Notes under the pieces: model-generated
What the model was told of the DNA's origin: nothing
Databases searched by the model: none
Seen by the model: only the letters and a program-made list of their open reading frames with translations
Position numbers and translations under genes: made by a program
Part shown: positions 9,048-17,649 of the stretch, piece after piece
Layout of the letters: each line of letters begins with the position of its first letter
Numbering within the stretch: the first letter of the stretch is position 1
Assembly: GCF_017876165.1 (NCBI RefSeq)
Contig: NZ_JAGINQ010000002.1
Location: 186,001-250,000 of the forward strand
Source of the DNA: Azospirillum soli
GTDB taxonomy: Bacteria; Pseudomonadota; Alphaproteobacteria; Azospirillales; Azospirillaceae
DNA: 64,000 nucleotides
Reading direction: 5' to 3'

Positions 9048-9544
9048 TGAGCCCTCCGTAAAAATCGCTCATTATGGATTACGGACTTCCAGTCCATTTC
9101 CGCTTTCTTGAATATGATCAAGGAGCAATATAAGGAAATAAATATAATGGGCTAGATCAAACGGGTATTGGTATCTGAACTTTGGAAGGAGATCGGTGGC
9201 CCGCCAATTTTCTGACCACTTGATGAATCCGCGAATTTCGCCCAGAATGGTCCGCCATAAACTTCCTCGAAGCAGCTTTGAACTGATTATGTGTTGGGGC
9301 CGAGGTTCGCCTGAGGATCAACCAACCAACCTGGGCATGTCTAATCAGCGAATACGCGTTTTCGACCGCAGGCCACCTTGATTTTCAGGAGCGCCTGAAA
9401 AACAGGGCGTAACACACGATTGCATTCATAGAGAATTACTCTTTATTACTTGTTGGTAATTGTTACCTCCCGGTTGCTTGAAGCATCCTCCCTAAGGCGC
9501 GCTCAATCTTCAGAGCGTGTGGCACAACATCGGGGGGATACACG
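9048..9544. other. Intergenic, no convincing gene
   Basis: About 500 bp of AT-richer sequence between divergent genes. The only reading frame of note (9196-9381, 61 codons) lacks a good ribosome site and resembles nothing I know. The last 150 bp would hold the promoter of the following lipoprotein gene. Confidence 0.4.
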
Positions 9545-10486
9545 ATGCGTCTTCCACTTCGAGCAACGCTTGTCGCCCTGGCTTTGCTGTCCGCATGCGC
9601 GCAGCAACCTGAACCGCCCTCGGCATCCCCAACGGCACCCCAGCCGGAAGCGGCGGCGCGGATCGCCCGCACGGCACCGGCGCTCACCCTCGCCACCTGG
9701 AACCTGGAGTGGCTAACCACTCGACAGCAGGGTCTTCCTTCCAACGTCCGCCCGCGCCCCGCCGCAGCGTTCGACGCACTCCAGCGGTACGCGGCCCAGC
9801 TCAACGGCGACATCGTGGCCTTCCAGGAGGTCGATGGTGCGGAGAACGCGGCGCGTGTCTTCAATCCCAGCCACTACAAGATCGAGATCGCTGACGAGCG
9901 GGATGTCCAGCGCGTCGGATTCGCGATCCGGAATGGCCTCTCCTACACGCGCAATCCCGATGTGGTCGGGCTCGATCCAACCGGCTCACTGCGCCGTGGG
10001 GTCGATGTGACGGTCAACCTGAACGGCCAACCCCTCCGACTCTTGGCGGTGCATCTGAAGTCCGGATGCTTCGACGCACCGATCACGAGCGCGGCCGACG
10101 CCTGCCGCTCGTTGAGCCGCCAGCTTCCGGTGCTGCGCACCTGGATCGCCGAACGGACGCGGGAAGGCATACCGTTCGCGATCCTCGGTGACTTCAACCG
10201 CCGATTCGAGCCCACGCCTCAGGGTCAGCCGGACCCGGCTTGGGTGGCGATCGGTGCGCCGCAGGCCCAACTCGTCCGCGTGACCGAGGGCCGGCGTTCG
10301 GAGTGCTGGGGCGGCGAGTATCCGAAGTACATCGACCACATCGTCCTCAGCCCCAAGGCGGCATCGCTGGTCGGGGCGCAGACCTTCCGCCAGCTTGTCT
10401 ATTCGGAGAGCGGGCCGCGTGCTAAGGAACTGCTGTCCGACCATTGCCCGATCTCGGTCCAGCTTCAGCCGCAACCGACCTCGTGA
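9545..10486 (+). CDS. Endonuclease/exonuclease/phosphatase-family lipoprotein
   Basis: A 313-residue exported lipoprotein with a DNase I-like fold. The signal peptide MRLPLRATLVALALLSAC ends in a lipobox with the acylated Cys at residue 18. The EEP motifs occur in order: LATWNLEWL, VAFQEVDG (catalytic Glu), LLAVHLKSGCF, FAILGDFNRRF (Asp/Asn), YIDHIVLSP and LSDHCPISV (catalytic Asp-His). The family cleaves phosphodiesters in nucleic acids or phospholipids/phosphoinositides, so the substrate is open. It would sit on the outer or inner membrane facing the periplasm. GGGGGA precedes the ATG. The genes on either side show no functional link. Confidence 0.88.
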   Translation: MRLPLRATLVALALLSACAQQPEPPSASPTAPQPEAAARIARTAPALTLATWNLEWLTTRQQGLPSNVRPRPAAAFDALQRYAAQLNGDIVAFQEVDGAENAARVFNPSHYKIEIADERDVQRVGFAIRNGLSYTRNPDVVGLDPTGSLRRGVDVTVNLNGQPLRLLAVHLKSGCFDAPITSAADACRSLSRQLPVLRTWIAERTREGIPFAILGDFNRRFEPTPQGQPDPAWVAIGAPQAQLVRVTEGRRSECWGGEYPKYIDHIVLSPKAASLVGAQTFRQLVYSESGPRAKELLSDHCPISVQLQPQPTS

Positions 10487-10525
10487 ACGACCGGCGTGGC
10501 CGAATCCGCCGCCGTCCACAAGAAT

Positions 10526-10552
10526 GGCCCTGCCGAAACGGCAGGGCCTTTA
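10526..10552. terminator. Bidirectional terminator between convergent genes
   Basis: Perfect 10-bp stem GGCCCTGCCG / CGGCAGGGCC with an AAA loop, followed by TTT. It lies between the EEP lipoprotein (+) and the lipoprotein at 10617-11555 (-). Confidence 0.7.
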
Positions 10553-10616
10553 CAAGCCCCCAAGCGCCCGGCTGGGGTACACCGCCGCACAGCGCCCAGG
10601 GGTCATCATGGATACC

Positions 10617-11555
10617 CTATTGGTGCCGGACGAAATAGGAAACGGTCCCGCCGCGCAGCACCACCGGGTAGCCCAGCAGTGCTGGGTTTCCGGACTCGTC
10701 GTGCAGGTAAGCCATCGTCCCCGGAGCGACGTAGATCGCCGTCCACGCTGGTAAGCGCGCGGACAGCTTGCGCAGCACCTCCATGTCCGGGAAGGCGGCA
10801 CGGCGTGTCTCCTGGAACGGCCGGCGGTCGATAAAGGACGGCGAAATGCCCGTCAGCCCTTCGGTCCGGACGTAGGTCCACGCGGGATAGCCGCCGAGTA
10901 GCGTCGGCGCCGTCCCCTCAACGGGCGGCAACGGCATGGACACCTGATACTGGCACGTCACCTTCGGCTCGTCGCATTCGCCGCCACGAATGCGCCAGAT
11001 GGTTTGCGTGGTGGTGTAGCGCGTGGTTATCAAGCCGCCGTCCGGCCGATGGGCGGTGAACGGACGCTGGTCCTTCTCCAGCCGATAGCCCGAAGGCAGC
11101 GCGACCTCAGCCAGCACGGCCGTCAGCTCGCGCTGCACCAACTCGTCCAGCTTCCGCCGGGCCTCCTCCGCCGTGCCGGCTTCCTCGCGCGGCATCCAGA
11201 CCAGCAGCCGCGTGTATCGGGACGCGTCTTCCGGGGTGGGGCCGGCGAAGAAGAGGGTGGCGAAGCCAAGGGCGCCAGCCGCTGCCGATGTGAACCCGGG
11301 AGGCGGACTCAGGTAGTTCAGTCCGCCGAACACGGCGGCGCTGGGCAAGGTCGAACCGCCTCCCGGGGCCGCGGTGTCCTTCGGTGCGTCGGCATCCCTC
11401 AGCCCGAGCAGGTCGGCCGCCCTGACAAGCTGCAGCGCCTCCGACTCCCGCGCGTCGCGTGCCCGCAACGCCGGCCCTTCGTTCCCGCGGGTCACGCACC
11501 CCGCCAAACCGGCCGCGGCGGCCGAGAGCGCGAGCACGCTCATCCGCAACCGCAT
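10617..11555 (-). CDS. Predicted lipoprotein of unknown function
   Basis: 312 residues. MRLRMSVLALSAAAAGLAGC is a lipoprotein signal with the acylated Cys at about residue 20. A linker rich in D, A and G follows, then a soluble domain with YTRLLVWMPREE, YRLEKDQRPF, TTTQTIWRIRGGECDEP (two cysteines in this area, perhaps a disulfide) and GYPAWTYVRTEGL. I do not recognise the family. The frame opens 15 codons further upstream with a GTG, but the ATG at 11555 puts the signal peptide at the N-terminus. A small membrane-protein gene lies 51 bp upstream on the same strand, so the two probably form an operon. Confidence 0.7.
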   Translation of the reverse strand: MRLRMSVLALSAAAAGLAGCVTRGNEGPALRARDARESEALQLVRAADLLGLRDADAPKDTAAPGGGSTLPSAAVFGGLNYLSPPPGFTSAAAGALGFATLFFAGPTPEDASRYTRLLVWMPREEAGTAEEARRKLDELVQRELTAVLAEVALPSGYRLEKDQRPFTAHRPDGGLITTRYTTTQTIWRIRGGECDEPKVTCQYQVSMPLPPVEGTAPTLLGGYPAWTYVRTEGLTGISPSFIDRRPFQETRRAAFPDMEVLRKLSARLPAWTAIYVAPGTMAYLHDESGNPALLGYPVVLRGGTVSYFVRHQ

Positions 11556-11606
11556 GGTCCTGATCGGACGCCTGATGATCGCCGCCAAGGGGTCAACCAC
11601 GGCCGG

Positions 11607-11852
11607 TCAATGGAACAGACTGTCCGAGCTCATCGCCTGTATGCGGGCGCCGGGGCTCATGTGGTGGCGAGGCGCTCCCGACACCGGGGTGTGCCAGATC
11701 ACCTCGTCGTCATCGTCGTCCTGGTCGGCTTCGACCCGCTGCGTCTGTCGGCTCGAAGGGACCGACGTGGGAAGCCCATCGCGATTGATCTTCGGCGCCA
11801 GGCCAAACAGGACGAACACGAACGCCAGAAGAATCCAAAACTCGATGGTCAT
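11607..11852 (-). CDS. Small single-span membrane protein
   Basis: 81 residues starting MTIEFWILLAFVFVLFGLAP, one membrane helix at the N-terminus. An acidic stretch (EADQDDDDDEVIW) and a histidine-containing tail follow. It is upstream of, and probably co-transcribed with, the lipoprotein gene at 10617-11555. GGGAG lies 10-12 nt before the ATG. The function is unknown. Confidence 0.55.
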   Translation of the reverse strand: MTIEFWILLAFVFVLFGLAPKINRDGLPTSVPSSRQTQRVEADQDDDDDEVIWHTPVSGAPRHHMSPGARIQAMSSDSLFH

Positions 11853-12009
11853 GCCAAGGACTCCCTCACCGTGCCGCGCGGCGGCCACCCGCGGGGGCGG
11901 CATCGAATTACGGAATCTCCCGCCGCGCCTGCAAGATCATACAGATTACGCGCGATTTCTGTAAGGTCTTTGGTGGTCAAGGCGCAGGCCGGCGGCGACA
12001 CTCCCGCCG

Positions 12010-12390
12010 ATGAGTGATGACCTGAAACTGCGCATTGGGCGGCGGGTGCGCGCGCTCAGGGAGCGGCGGGGGCTGACGCAGGAGCAGCTTGCCGAGGGCA
12101 TCGACCGCAGCGTGGAGACCGTCGGCAACATCGAGCGCGGTCAAACGCTCGTGGCCGTCGACACGCTGGAACGCATCGCCCGGTTCCTGGGCGCGCCGAT
12201 CTCAGATTTCTTCGATGACGGTTTCACTATCACGCCGGCCAGGGCCGACGTTGAAGCCCGCATCCGGGACGCCGTTCGGGGGCTTTCCGATTTGGAAGCG
12301 GAGGTGGCGCTTCATCTGATCGAAGGGCTTCACCTTCTGCATCGCAAGGGTTCCGGGAGGCAGCGGGTGCAGGACGACCGCCAACGGTAG
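12010..12390 (+). CDS. XRE-family helix-turn-helix regulator
   Basis: 126 residues. Residues 5-65 are a classic HTH_3 (Cro/cI) domain: RVRALRERRGLTQEQLAEGI, then VETVGNIERGQTLVAVDTLERIARFLG. The C-terminal 50 residues (ARIRDAVRGLSDLEAEVALHL) are helical and may dimerise. It is a likely repressor for this part of the element. It precedes the nuclease-like gene at 12574 on the same strand with a gap of about 180 bp, and is divergent from the lipoprotein operon. Its operator is not identifiable by eye. Confidence 0.85.
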   Translation: MSDDLKLRIGRRVRALRERRGLTQEQLAEGIDRSVETVGNIERGQTLVAVDTLERIARFLGAPISDFFDDGFTITPARADVEARIRDAVRGLSDLEAEVALHLIEGLHLLHRKGSGRQRVQDDRQR

Positions 12391-12573
12391 CTGCGGTGTT
12401 TGTGACCGCAAGGCCAGGAACGCGGCGTTCAGCGTGCAGACCAGTCGTTCAGGACGCCGGTGCCGGGCGGTTGCAGGGACCGGATCTGCCGCAGCACGCA
12501 AACGTTGGGCCGAGCCCCTCGCCCCGGCGCCGTTGGAAGGGTAAAAAAAGCCGGTAATCAAGGCGGAGCCGTC

Positions 12574-13101
12574 ATGTCCAACTTTCTCGAGACCCTCGTC
12601 GCCGAGTGGTTCGAGTTTTCCGGCTACTTCGTTCGCCGGAACGTCCTCGTGGGCCCGCGCCCAAACGGCGGCCACGACTGCGAGCTCGATGTTGTCGCCT
12701 ACCACCCGGGCAAGCGCAGGCTGGTCCACGTCGAGCCCTCCATGGACAGCAACAGCTGGGCCAAGCGCGAGGAGCGGTATGCGAAGAAGTTCGAAGCCGG
12801 GCGACGCCACATCCCCCGGCTGTTCGCTGGGATGGACCTACCCGAGGACATCGAGCAAGTGGCGCTTCTCGTTTATGGCTCGACGGCCAACCGGCGGACC
12901 ATCGGCGGCGGTCGTATCGTCCCGATGGTCGAGTTCATGGCCGAGATCCGCATCGCGCTCTCGGGCCGGGCAATCGAGCACGCAGCAGTGCCGGAGGTGT
13001 TCCCGACGATCCGGGCGCTCCAGTTCGCCGCCCATTACTGGAACGTGGCCCCGATCGTTCCGTCGGCTTCCACCGTCCCCGTAGGGGCGCCCGTAACCTG
13101 A
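12574..13101 (+). CDS. Restriction-endonuclease-like fold protein, unknown role
   Basis: 175 residues. The N-terminal helix (LVAEWFEFSGYFVRRNVLVG) contributes Glu11. It is followed by ELDVVAYHPGKRRLVHVEPS, with Asp39 and Glu54 spaced as in PD-(D/E)XK nucleases. The expected Lys two residues after Glu54 is Ser56. SWAKREERYAKKF follows, as in related conserved hypotheticals. It could be an active nuclease with a moved lysine or an inactive DNA-binding derivative. The ATG at 12574 is chosen because GGCGGAG lies 6 nt upstream; the frame opens earlier without a ribosome site. Confidence 0.55.
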   Translation: MSNFLETLVAEWFEFSGYFVRRNVLVGPRPNGGHDCELDVVAYHPGKRRLVHVEPSMDSNSWAKREERYAKKFEAGRRHIPRLFAGMDLPEDIEQVALLVYGSTANRRTIGGGRIVPMVEFMAEIRIALSGRAIEHAAVPEVFPTIRALQFAAHYWNVAPIVPSASTVPVGAPVT

Positions 13102-13218
13102 TTGGGGTCGGGCTGCGTTCTGATCGCCGCCCTGCATCGAGCCCAAGACGCGGCATCAAGACGGAGCGGCAACACGGCTAAGGCTGCCTGAGCATCGAGA
13201 GCACGATCGCCTACCCGA

Positions 13219-14088
13219 TCAGGCGTATTTTCTCTCGCTCAGGCTCGCGGCCTGCCGGTCCAGCCAACTGCTGTTGGACCAGGCGTTCAGGACCGAGTCC
13301 GGAATCGCCCACCAGTGCCAGCTTCCTTCATGGTCAAGAGGACGGCGCCACCGAGCAGAACGCTCCCGCCAGTCGTAGCAGCGTTCAAGCACGCCTCCGC
13401 GGATGCAGTAGGTCCTGGCAATGCCCCATCGCGTCACCCGGAGAACGTATTCATGGCGCCCCTCCACAAAGCCGTGGGCGCATGCGAATTTCGCGCCGCG
13501 GGATCTGAGTTCAAGGATGCTGGCGACGAGGTTTCGCCGGACCGGAGTCGCGTCAACCCACACCTTACGGAGCACGGAATCGTGCGGCCGGGTGGACGCG
13601 ATCCAGGCCACGGCCCCCGCCAGGCGATGGTTGCCATTCGCACACGTGACGGCGCCGCCGATGCAGGAAAGCTTCAGCATTCCCGTCGCTCCGTCGGCGG
13701 GGAAATCCTTATCCATGATGTCGCCGTCGAAATAGTCGAAGACGCCATGGGTCCAGCCGCGGCCGTGAACCCCCTTGTTGACGATCGTCCGCCAAGTGTC
13801 CCGGTTCCCCAGAAGTTTGTCCGCCCTGCCCAGCGCGACCACAGCCTGGATTGGAACATCGATGCAGCCGCAAAGCACAGGGGCACCAGGATGGTGCACG
13901 AGTTCCCGAAATGCCCCTAGGCTGAATGGCTCCGGAGAGTAGCTGTCGAGCATGACCTCCGTGTCCAATAACGAGACCCGGCACTCACGCATGCGCTCGC
14001 GGATCAGGGCAATGGGGGTGGGAGATGGATAGGGTGCTGGCATGCTTTGGTCCGTAGGTTTGGGCGTGCGACGAACGGCATTCCGCAT
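13219..14088 (-). CDS. Hypothetical protein with ParB/Srx-like GNHRL motif
   Basis: 289 residues. The central sequence CANGNHRLAGAVAW resembles the nucleotide-binding GxHR motif of the ParB/sulfiredoxin superfamily. The preceding CIDVPIQAVVALGRADKLLG could be the strand-helix that normally leads to it. The C-terminal third is rich in Trp and Arg (RERSARWRRPLDHEGSWHWW). This gene and the upstream gene overlap by one base (TGATG), so they are translationally coupled. The ATG at 14088 has GGAG about 10 nt upstream. The function is unknown; immunity or modification of the upstream putative toxin is speculative. Confidence 0.55.
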   Translation of the reverse strand: MRNAVRRTPKPTDQSMPAPYPSPTPIALIRERMRECRVSLLDTEVMLDSYSPEPFSLGAFRELVHHPGAPVLCGCIDVPIQAVVALGRADKLLGNRDTWRTIVNKGVHGRGWTHGVFDYFDGDIMDKDFPADGATGMLKLSCIGGAVTCANGNHRLAGAVAWIASTRPHDSVLRKVWVDATPVRRNLVASILELRSRGAKFACAHGFVEGRHEYVLRVTRWGIARTYCIRGGVLERCYDWRERSARWRRPLDHEGSWHWWAIPDSVLNAWSNSSWLDRQAASLSERKYA

Positions 14089-14660
14089 CAGGTGGGCTCC
14101 AAGACCATGCGCTGACCTTTTCGGTCCGGCCGGACCATCCGTATCTCGGCGGGGCCATGATATCCGCCGAGGAGCATGAGGCCACCGTCACCGGTGCGGT
14201 ATCTCACCTCCTTAAGGGCGGAGGGCTGGATTACGATGGCCGCTGTAGCATGCTTGCCGACGTTGCGGAGCCAAACGTTCGGGGTCGGAAAGCCGGAGAA
14301 GGCGTAGGTGGCTTTCCGGCCGCCAAGTCCCACCGCATCCAATCTGCCCGCCGATGGGCGGATATGGACCCAACCGGGCTTGCCGCCCGGAAGGCTGGCA
14401 CCGTCACGAGCCATTTTCAGTGCCTGCGCTGGTGTCGTGAAATGGACGACCGGCTGCTTCATGACGACTTCCGACATCTCCTTGCTCATCCGCCGTGGCC
14501 AGTATTTGGAAACTTCAAAAGCAACCATCAGCAAAAAAGGAAAAACCAAAAATTTCCAGGACCAACCGAAGAACGCGACAATCGCCACGCACAGGATAAA
14601 ACCCGCCTCACTCTTCCCTGGCGATGTGCAAACGAGCGCAATCCATTTCGAAATTCGCAT
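14088..14660 (-). CDS. Membrane-anchored protein with a possible HYD1-type ADP-ribosyltransferase domain
   Basis: About 190 residues. The N-terminus has one or two hydrophobic helices (SEAGFILCVAIVAFFGW and FLVFPFLLMVAFEV). The C-terminal 120 residues begin PVVHFTTPAQALKMARDG. They continue with WVHIRPSAG, ATYAFSGFP and ATAAIVIQPSALKEV, a spacing like ART-HYD1 toxins (His of H-F-T, mid Tyr). This is a faint resemblance. GGAG precedes the second ATG (14660), favoured over 14675. It is coupled to the GNHRL gene downstream. Confidence 0.5.
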   Translation of the reverse strand: MRISKWIALVCTSPGKSEAGFILCVAIVAFFGWSWKFLVFPFLLMVAFEVSKYWPRRMSKEMSEVVMKQPVVHFTTPAQALKMARDGASLPGGKPGWVHIRPSAGRLDAVGLGGRKATYAFSGFPTPNVWLRNVGKHATAAIVIQPSALKEVRYRTGDGGLMLLGGYHGPAEIRMVRPDRKGQRMVLEPT

Positions 14661-14919
14661 GGCTGGAAACTCCATTATTATTGGAAAACCGAGAGCAACA
14701 AAGCAGCATCAACCTAACCACCAGGGTTGGGGAGGGGCCGGAACTTCACCGGCATCGACACCATAGGTCGCCGGTTCACACGTAGGTGTGGTTAGCGGAC
14801 CGAAGAATCGAACAGAGGAAGACGTCAAAACCATTTACATCTACCGCCATTGTTTCATGACAAATCAACCTTATCGGATATGAGCAAGCCAGTTCTCGAC
14901 ACGTTCAGAGCTCAGAATT

Positions 14920-15888
14920 CTATATGCCTTTACAATACTTTTCATCAACTTTAGGTTCTATTCTTCCCTCTGGGCGCAATTGAGGTGGCTGTTCTTCAAC
15001 CCAACCACCCGCAGCAAGTCGATTGCGCAACATATGAAAGTGATGGTACCCATAAACGATGGCAAGTTTTTTCTCTTTATTGTTAATAATCCCTTGAAGA
15101 AGAAAATTATCACGCGCCGAAAAAACGGCCTCGCACCACTCATTGTCGGTCAGATCTGATGAAAGAGAGGCAACCTCTGGAGAGCTTTTTCCCAAATCCC
15201 TTCTCACCCATCGCGCCATATCCATACCCGGCCAATGAACAGGCTGACGAAGCACATCAATGCGTAAGCGATGGCGGAATAATTCATTGTACCAAATGGT
15301 GTTGAATTTATCCGCTACGCTAGGACGCGCATCAAGCGCATCTGTGTCTTCATAAAAAAAGACGTATCCATCGGCTAACAACCGCGATACCTCGCTATTA
15401 AGCGATCTATAATACTCTAGATCGGCGATGTGCTGCTGACCGATGAAGACCAGCTGCTGATAACCGTTCTCTGTGCTACGGGAATACTTAACGGACACGA
15501 AAGCATATTTTTTCGTTATGTCAACCTCCATGTCATCCGGTCGTTCCGAGAGCGCGTAATCTGCTACAACAATCAGGACGGCTGCCACAGACGAGAACGA
15601 CATGAGCATCGCAGGGACGAGGCACACCGATTCCAGGTATTTGTATCGGCTCATAAAAAAAAGAACCGCAGCGATAAATGCAATGCAAGCTGTCAGTCCA
15701 AAATATAGCTGCCATGGCTCCCAATTGTTTTCTATCAATACCCCGCTCGCGACAGCGCCGGGCATTGCAAAAACAAATCCACGAAGCTCTTTGACAACGA
15801 ATGCCATTATCATAACAAGTACAACACAAAGGAATGCTAGAACGAATTTTTGCGCCATCGATAGTTTAACGGACTTTTGTTGGAGCAT
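14920..15888 (-). CDS. Membrane protein with TraB/Tiki-like domain
   Basis: 322 residues. Three or four membrane segments lie in residues 12-110. The C-terminal soluble domain starts QLVFIGQQHIADLEYYRSL, matching the Gx-x-H signature of the TraB/PrgY/Tiki (ChaN/EreA-like) superfamily. Near the end are FSARDNFLLQGI, the position of the family ERD motif (here ARD), and AIVYGYHHFHML, the position of the second His. Members are putative metal-dependent proteases or hydrolases. The membrane fusion on a defence-rich element suggests an effector, but that is inference. The gene is AT-rich against the core. Confidence 0.6.
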   Translation of the reverse strand: MLQQKSVKLSMAQKFVLAFLCVVLVMIMAFVVKELRGFVFAMPGAVASGVLIENNWEPWQLYFGLTACIAFIAAVLFFMSRYKYLESVCLVPAMLMSFSSVAAVLIVVADYALSERPDDMEVDITKKYAFVSVKYSRSTENGYQQLVFIGQQHIADLEYYRSLNSEVSRLLADGYVFFYEDTDALDARPSVADKFNTIWYNELFRHRLRIDVLRQPVHWPGMDMARWVRRDLGKSSPEVASLSSDLTDNEWCEAVFSARDNFLLQGIINNKEKKLAIVYGYHHFHMLRNRLAAGGWVEEQPPQLRPEGRIEPKVDEKYCKGI

Positions 15889-16007
15889 TTTTACCCACCT
15901 TTTTTCCTGTATGCTATGAGAAATAGAATACTGGCGTCAGCATTGCCACACACAAAACAGTCAATATGCGCTCTTCCTGATAAGCGATTGACCTCCCAAG
16001 CTCTCTA

Positions 16008-16601
16008 TTATTTGCGCTGACGTCCCGCTTTCCGGAGGGCCTGAGGGAGAAATTTGTCAATTTCTTCCTCGGAGAAGGTAAGCTCATCAGCTTGCTTTAA
16101 ACCTTTCTGCGCCTTCTTATAAGAAGAAGCGTCCGTCGGTGGGGCCGTGTTGTAGATTGCCCCCAAACGATCTTGCAACTCATCACGCCGCCGGCGAGCG
16201 TCATCAATGGAAATCGTTCGCATTGCCAAATCGGTGATGAGCGAGAGATAGCTTTCCCGAACTGTCCACAACTCCGCAGCGGCTCCCCGATGCTTCTGGG
16301 CGCTTGCTGAAGGATCAAGATTCTTCAGATAAGCGTTGAGGGCTGTCAGGGTTGCAGAAAGCAGCGCCGTGACCATCGGAGCCCAATCCTTGACCACAAG
16401 GGCTGTTACGGCGCCAGCCGTAACGAGTGCGGAAAGGCTAATCTGCAGCACTTTAGCGGCGTTGGCCTTGTTTCGGTCTGATTCGGCAGCCTTTTCGTGT
16501 GTCTTATGACTGTAAATGACTCGGCCATAAAGTTCACGCACTTGCTGCTCCAGCAGGTCGTACGCAGCCTCCTCGTCAGGGCGTGGGGTAACTTGTTCCA
16601 T
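16008..16601 (-). CDS. SLATT-domain membrane protein (CBASS-like effector)
   Basis: 197 residues. A helical N-terminus (LLEQQVRELYGRVIYSHKTHEKAA) leads to two membrane helices at about 51-70 and 73-92, then a long helical tail. This is the SLATT layout. SLATT proteins are predicted pore-forming effectors that respond to nucleotide signals made by a linked SMODS/CD-NTase. The reading frame overlaps the end of the CD-NTase gene by 26 bp, so both are made together. Activation would be expected to disrupt the inner membrane and stop infected cells; this is family knowledge, not shown here. Confidence 0.85.
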   Translation of the reverse strand: MEQVTPRPDEEAAYDLLEQQVRELYGRVIYSHKTHEKAAESDRNKANAAKVLQISLSALVTAGAVTALVVKDWAPMVTALLSATLTALNAYLKNLDPSASAQKHRGAAAELWTVRESYLSLITDLAMRTISIDDARRRRDELQDRLGAIYNTAPPTDASSYKKAQKGLKQADELTFSEEEIDKFLPQALRKAGRQRK

Positions 16602-17463
16602 AGATCTCTCGCCACCGTGTCCGTGCGGTCCAAATATAGTTGTCCGAAGCAGCCTTTATTGCTTCAAGCGATTTATTGTAAGCGGTTTTTGCTTTGTGAG
16701 TAAAGTTTCCTCGACTCCACACATATTGATTAGAGCCAGGCGCTCGCCAATAGAGCTGCTCACCGTTCAAAGACATTAGGTACGCAAAAAAATCCCGACT
16801 CATCCAGTCATAATATAGATACGATTTATCTCGATACTCCCACGACCCAATAAACTGGTAAGCAAGCGTGTCAATAAGCAACCCAGATAGCGGAACGCTG
16901 CAATAATCTCTCCAGGATCGCGCCATGTGGCAGAGTTCCCGAAGGTTCCAATTGCAACTCTTATCACGGTCCGAGATGGCTTGTATTTCTGCGCGTGGGT
17001 TGGTAACCTTCCAAGAACCCCCATTGTTAGAGTCTGGATAGGTAAAGCTTGTTCCATCCTGATTCAGGAATGCAGGAACCACTTCAACCTTCATGCCATC
17101 CGAAAAGCTAACAACTACGACTTGCCCATCACCGCCAACAGATGTATTGGCGTAGGTGTTCAGGATGGAATTTCGAACAGCCTGCAACAGAGCTGATTGC
17201 CCGTTTCCTTGATACTTATCATATTGATGGTAAACTGCGTTGGGCAACTCGTAGAGAAGGTCCACATCGGATAGTCCACTGATTGCGGTGCCGCGCCCGT
17301 ATGAACCGACATACAAGCTGTTTGCAGTATCCGATACTGCCGAGCGGAAGTCCAGATTGAGACGACGGGTTATTCGTCCGCAACGATCTGATATCGTTGT
17401 CCTTTCTTCGCTACCAATGCGTATGCTGTCACAAAAGAACTTAAAATCTTCGCCAACGCCCAT
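16576..17463 (-). CDS. CD-NTase (SMODS-type cyclic-oligonucleotide synthase)
   Basis: 295 residues of the pol-beta nucleotidyltransferase fold. The catalytic signature is VGSYGRGTAISGLSDVDLL (Gly53-Ser54, acidic pair Asp66/Asp68), with a third acidic residue Glu127 in KVEVVPAF. A helical C-terminal lobe follows (NLRELCHMARSWRDYC). This is the pattern of CBASS cGAS/DncV-like synthases, which make a cyclic nucleotide on phage infection. The start at 17463 (MGVGEDF) has AAGG upstream; 48 earlier codons lack homology. The neighbouring SLATT gene suggests a minimal two-gene, type I-like CBASS. No Cap2/Cap3 or HORMA/TRIP13 gene adjoins it. Product specificity cannot be read. Confidence 0.85.
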   Translation of the reverse strand: MGVGEDFKFFCDSIRIGSEERTTISDRCGRITRRLNLDFRSAVSDTANSLYVGSYGRGTAISGLSDVDLLYELPNAVYHQYDKYQGNGQSALLQAVRNSILNTYANTSVGGDGQVVVVSFSDGMKVEVVPAFLNQDGTSFTYPDSNNGGSWKVTNPRAEIQAISDRDKSCNWNLRELCHMARSWRDYCSVPLSGLLIDTLAYQFIGSWEYRDKSYLYYDWMSRDFFAYLMSLNGEQLYWRAPGSNQYVWSRGNFTHKAKTAYNKSLEAIKAASDNYIWTARTRWREIYGTSYPTP

Positions 17464-17649
17464 GGTCAAGCACCTTTTGTGGTTATAATGCTCATGATTG
17501 TTTACTTGTTGATTTTGCGGCGGATATTGCCCCAATCTTACCAAGCTTGATCTAGATTTATTCCTTGCCTTATATGGTCTGACGTTCTCGGTACTCGTTA
17601 TCCGCACGGACAGGAAGGGGATACCGAGATGAAGTTCTGGGATCTTACT

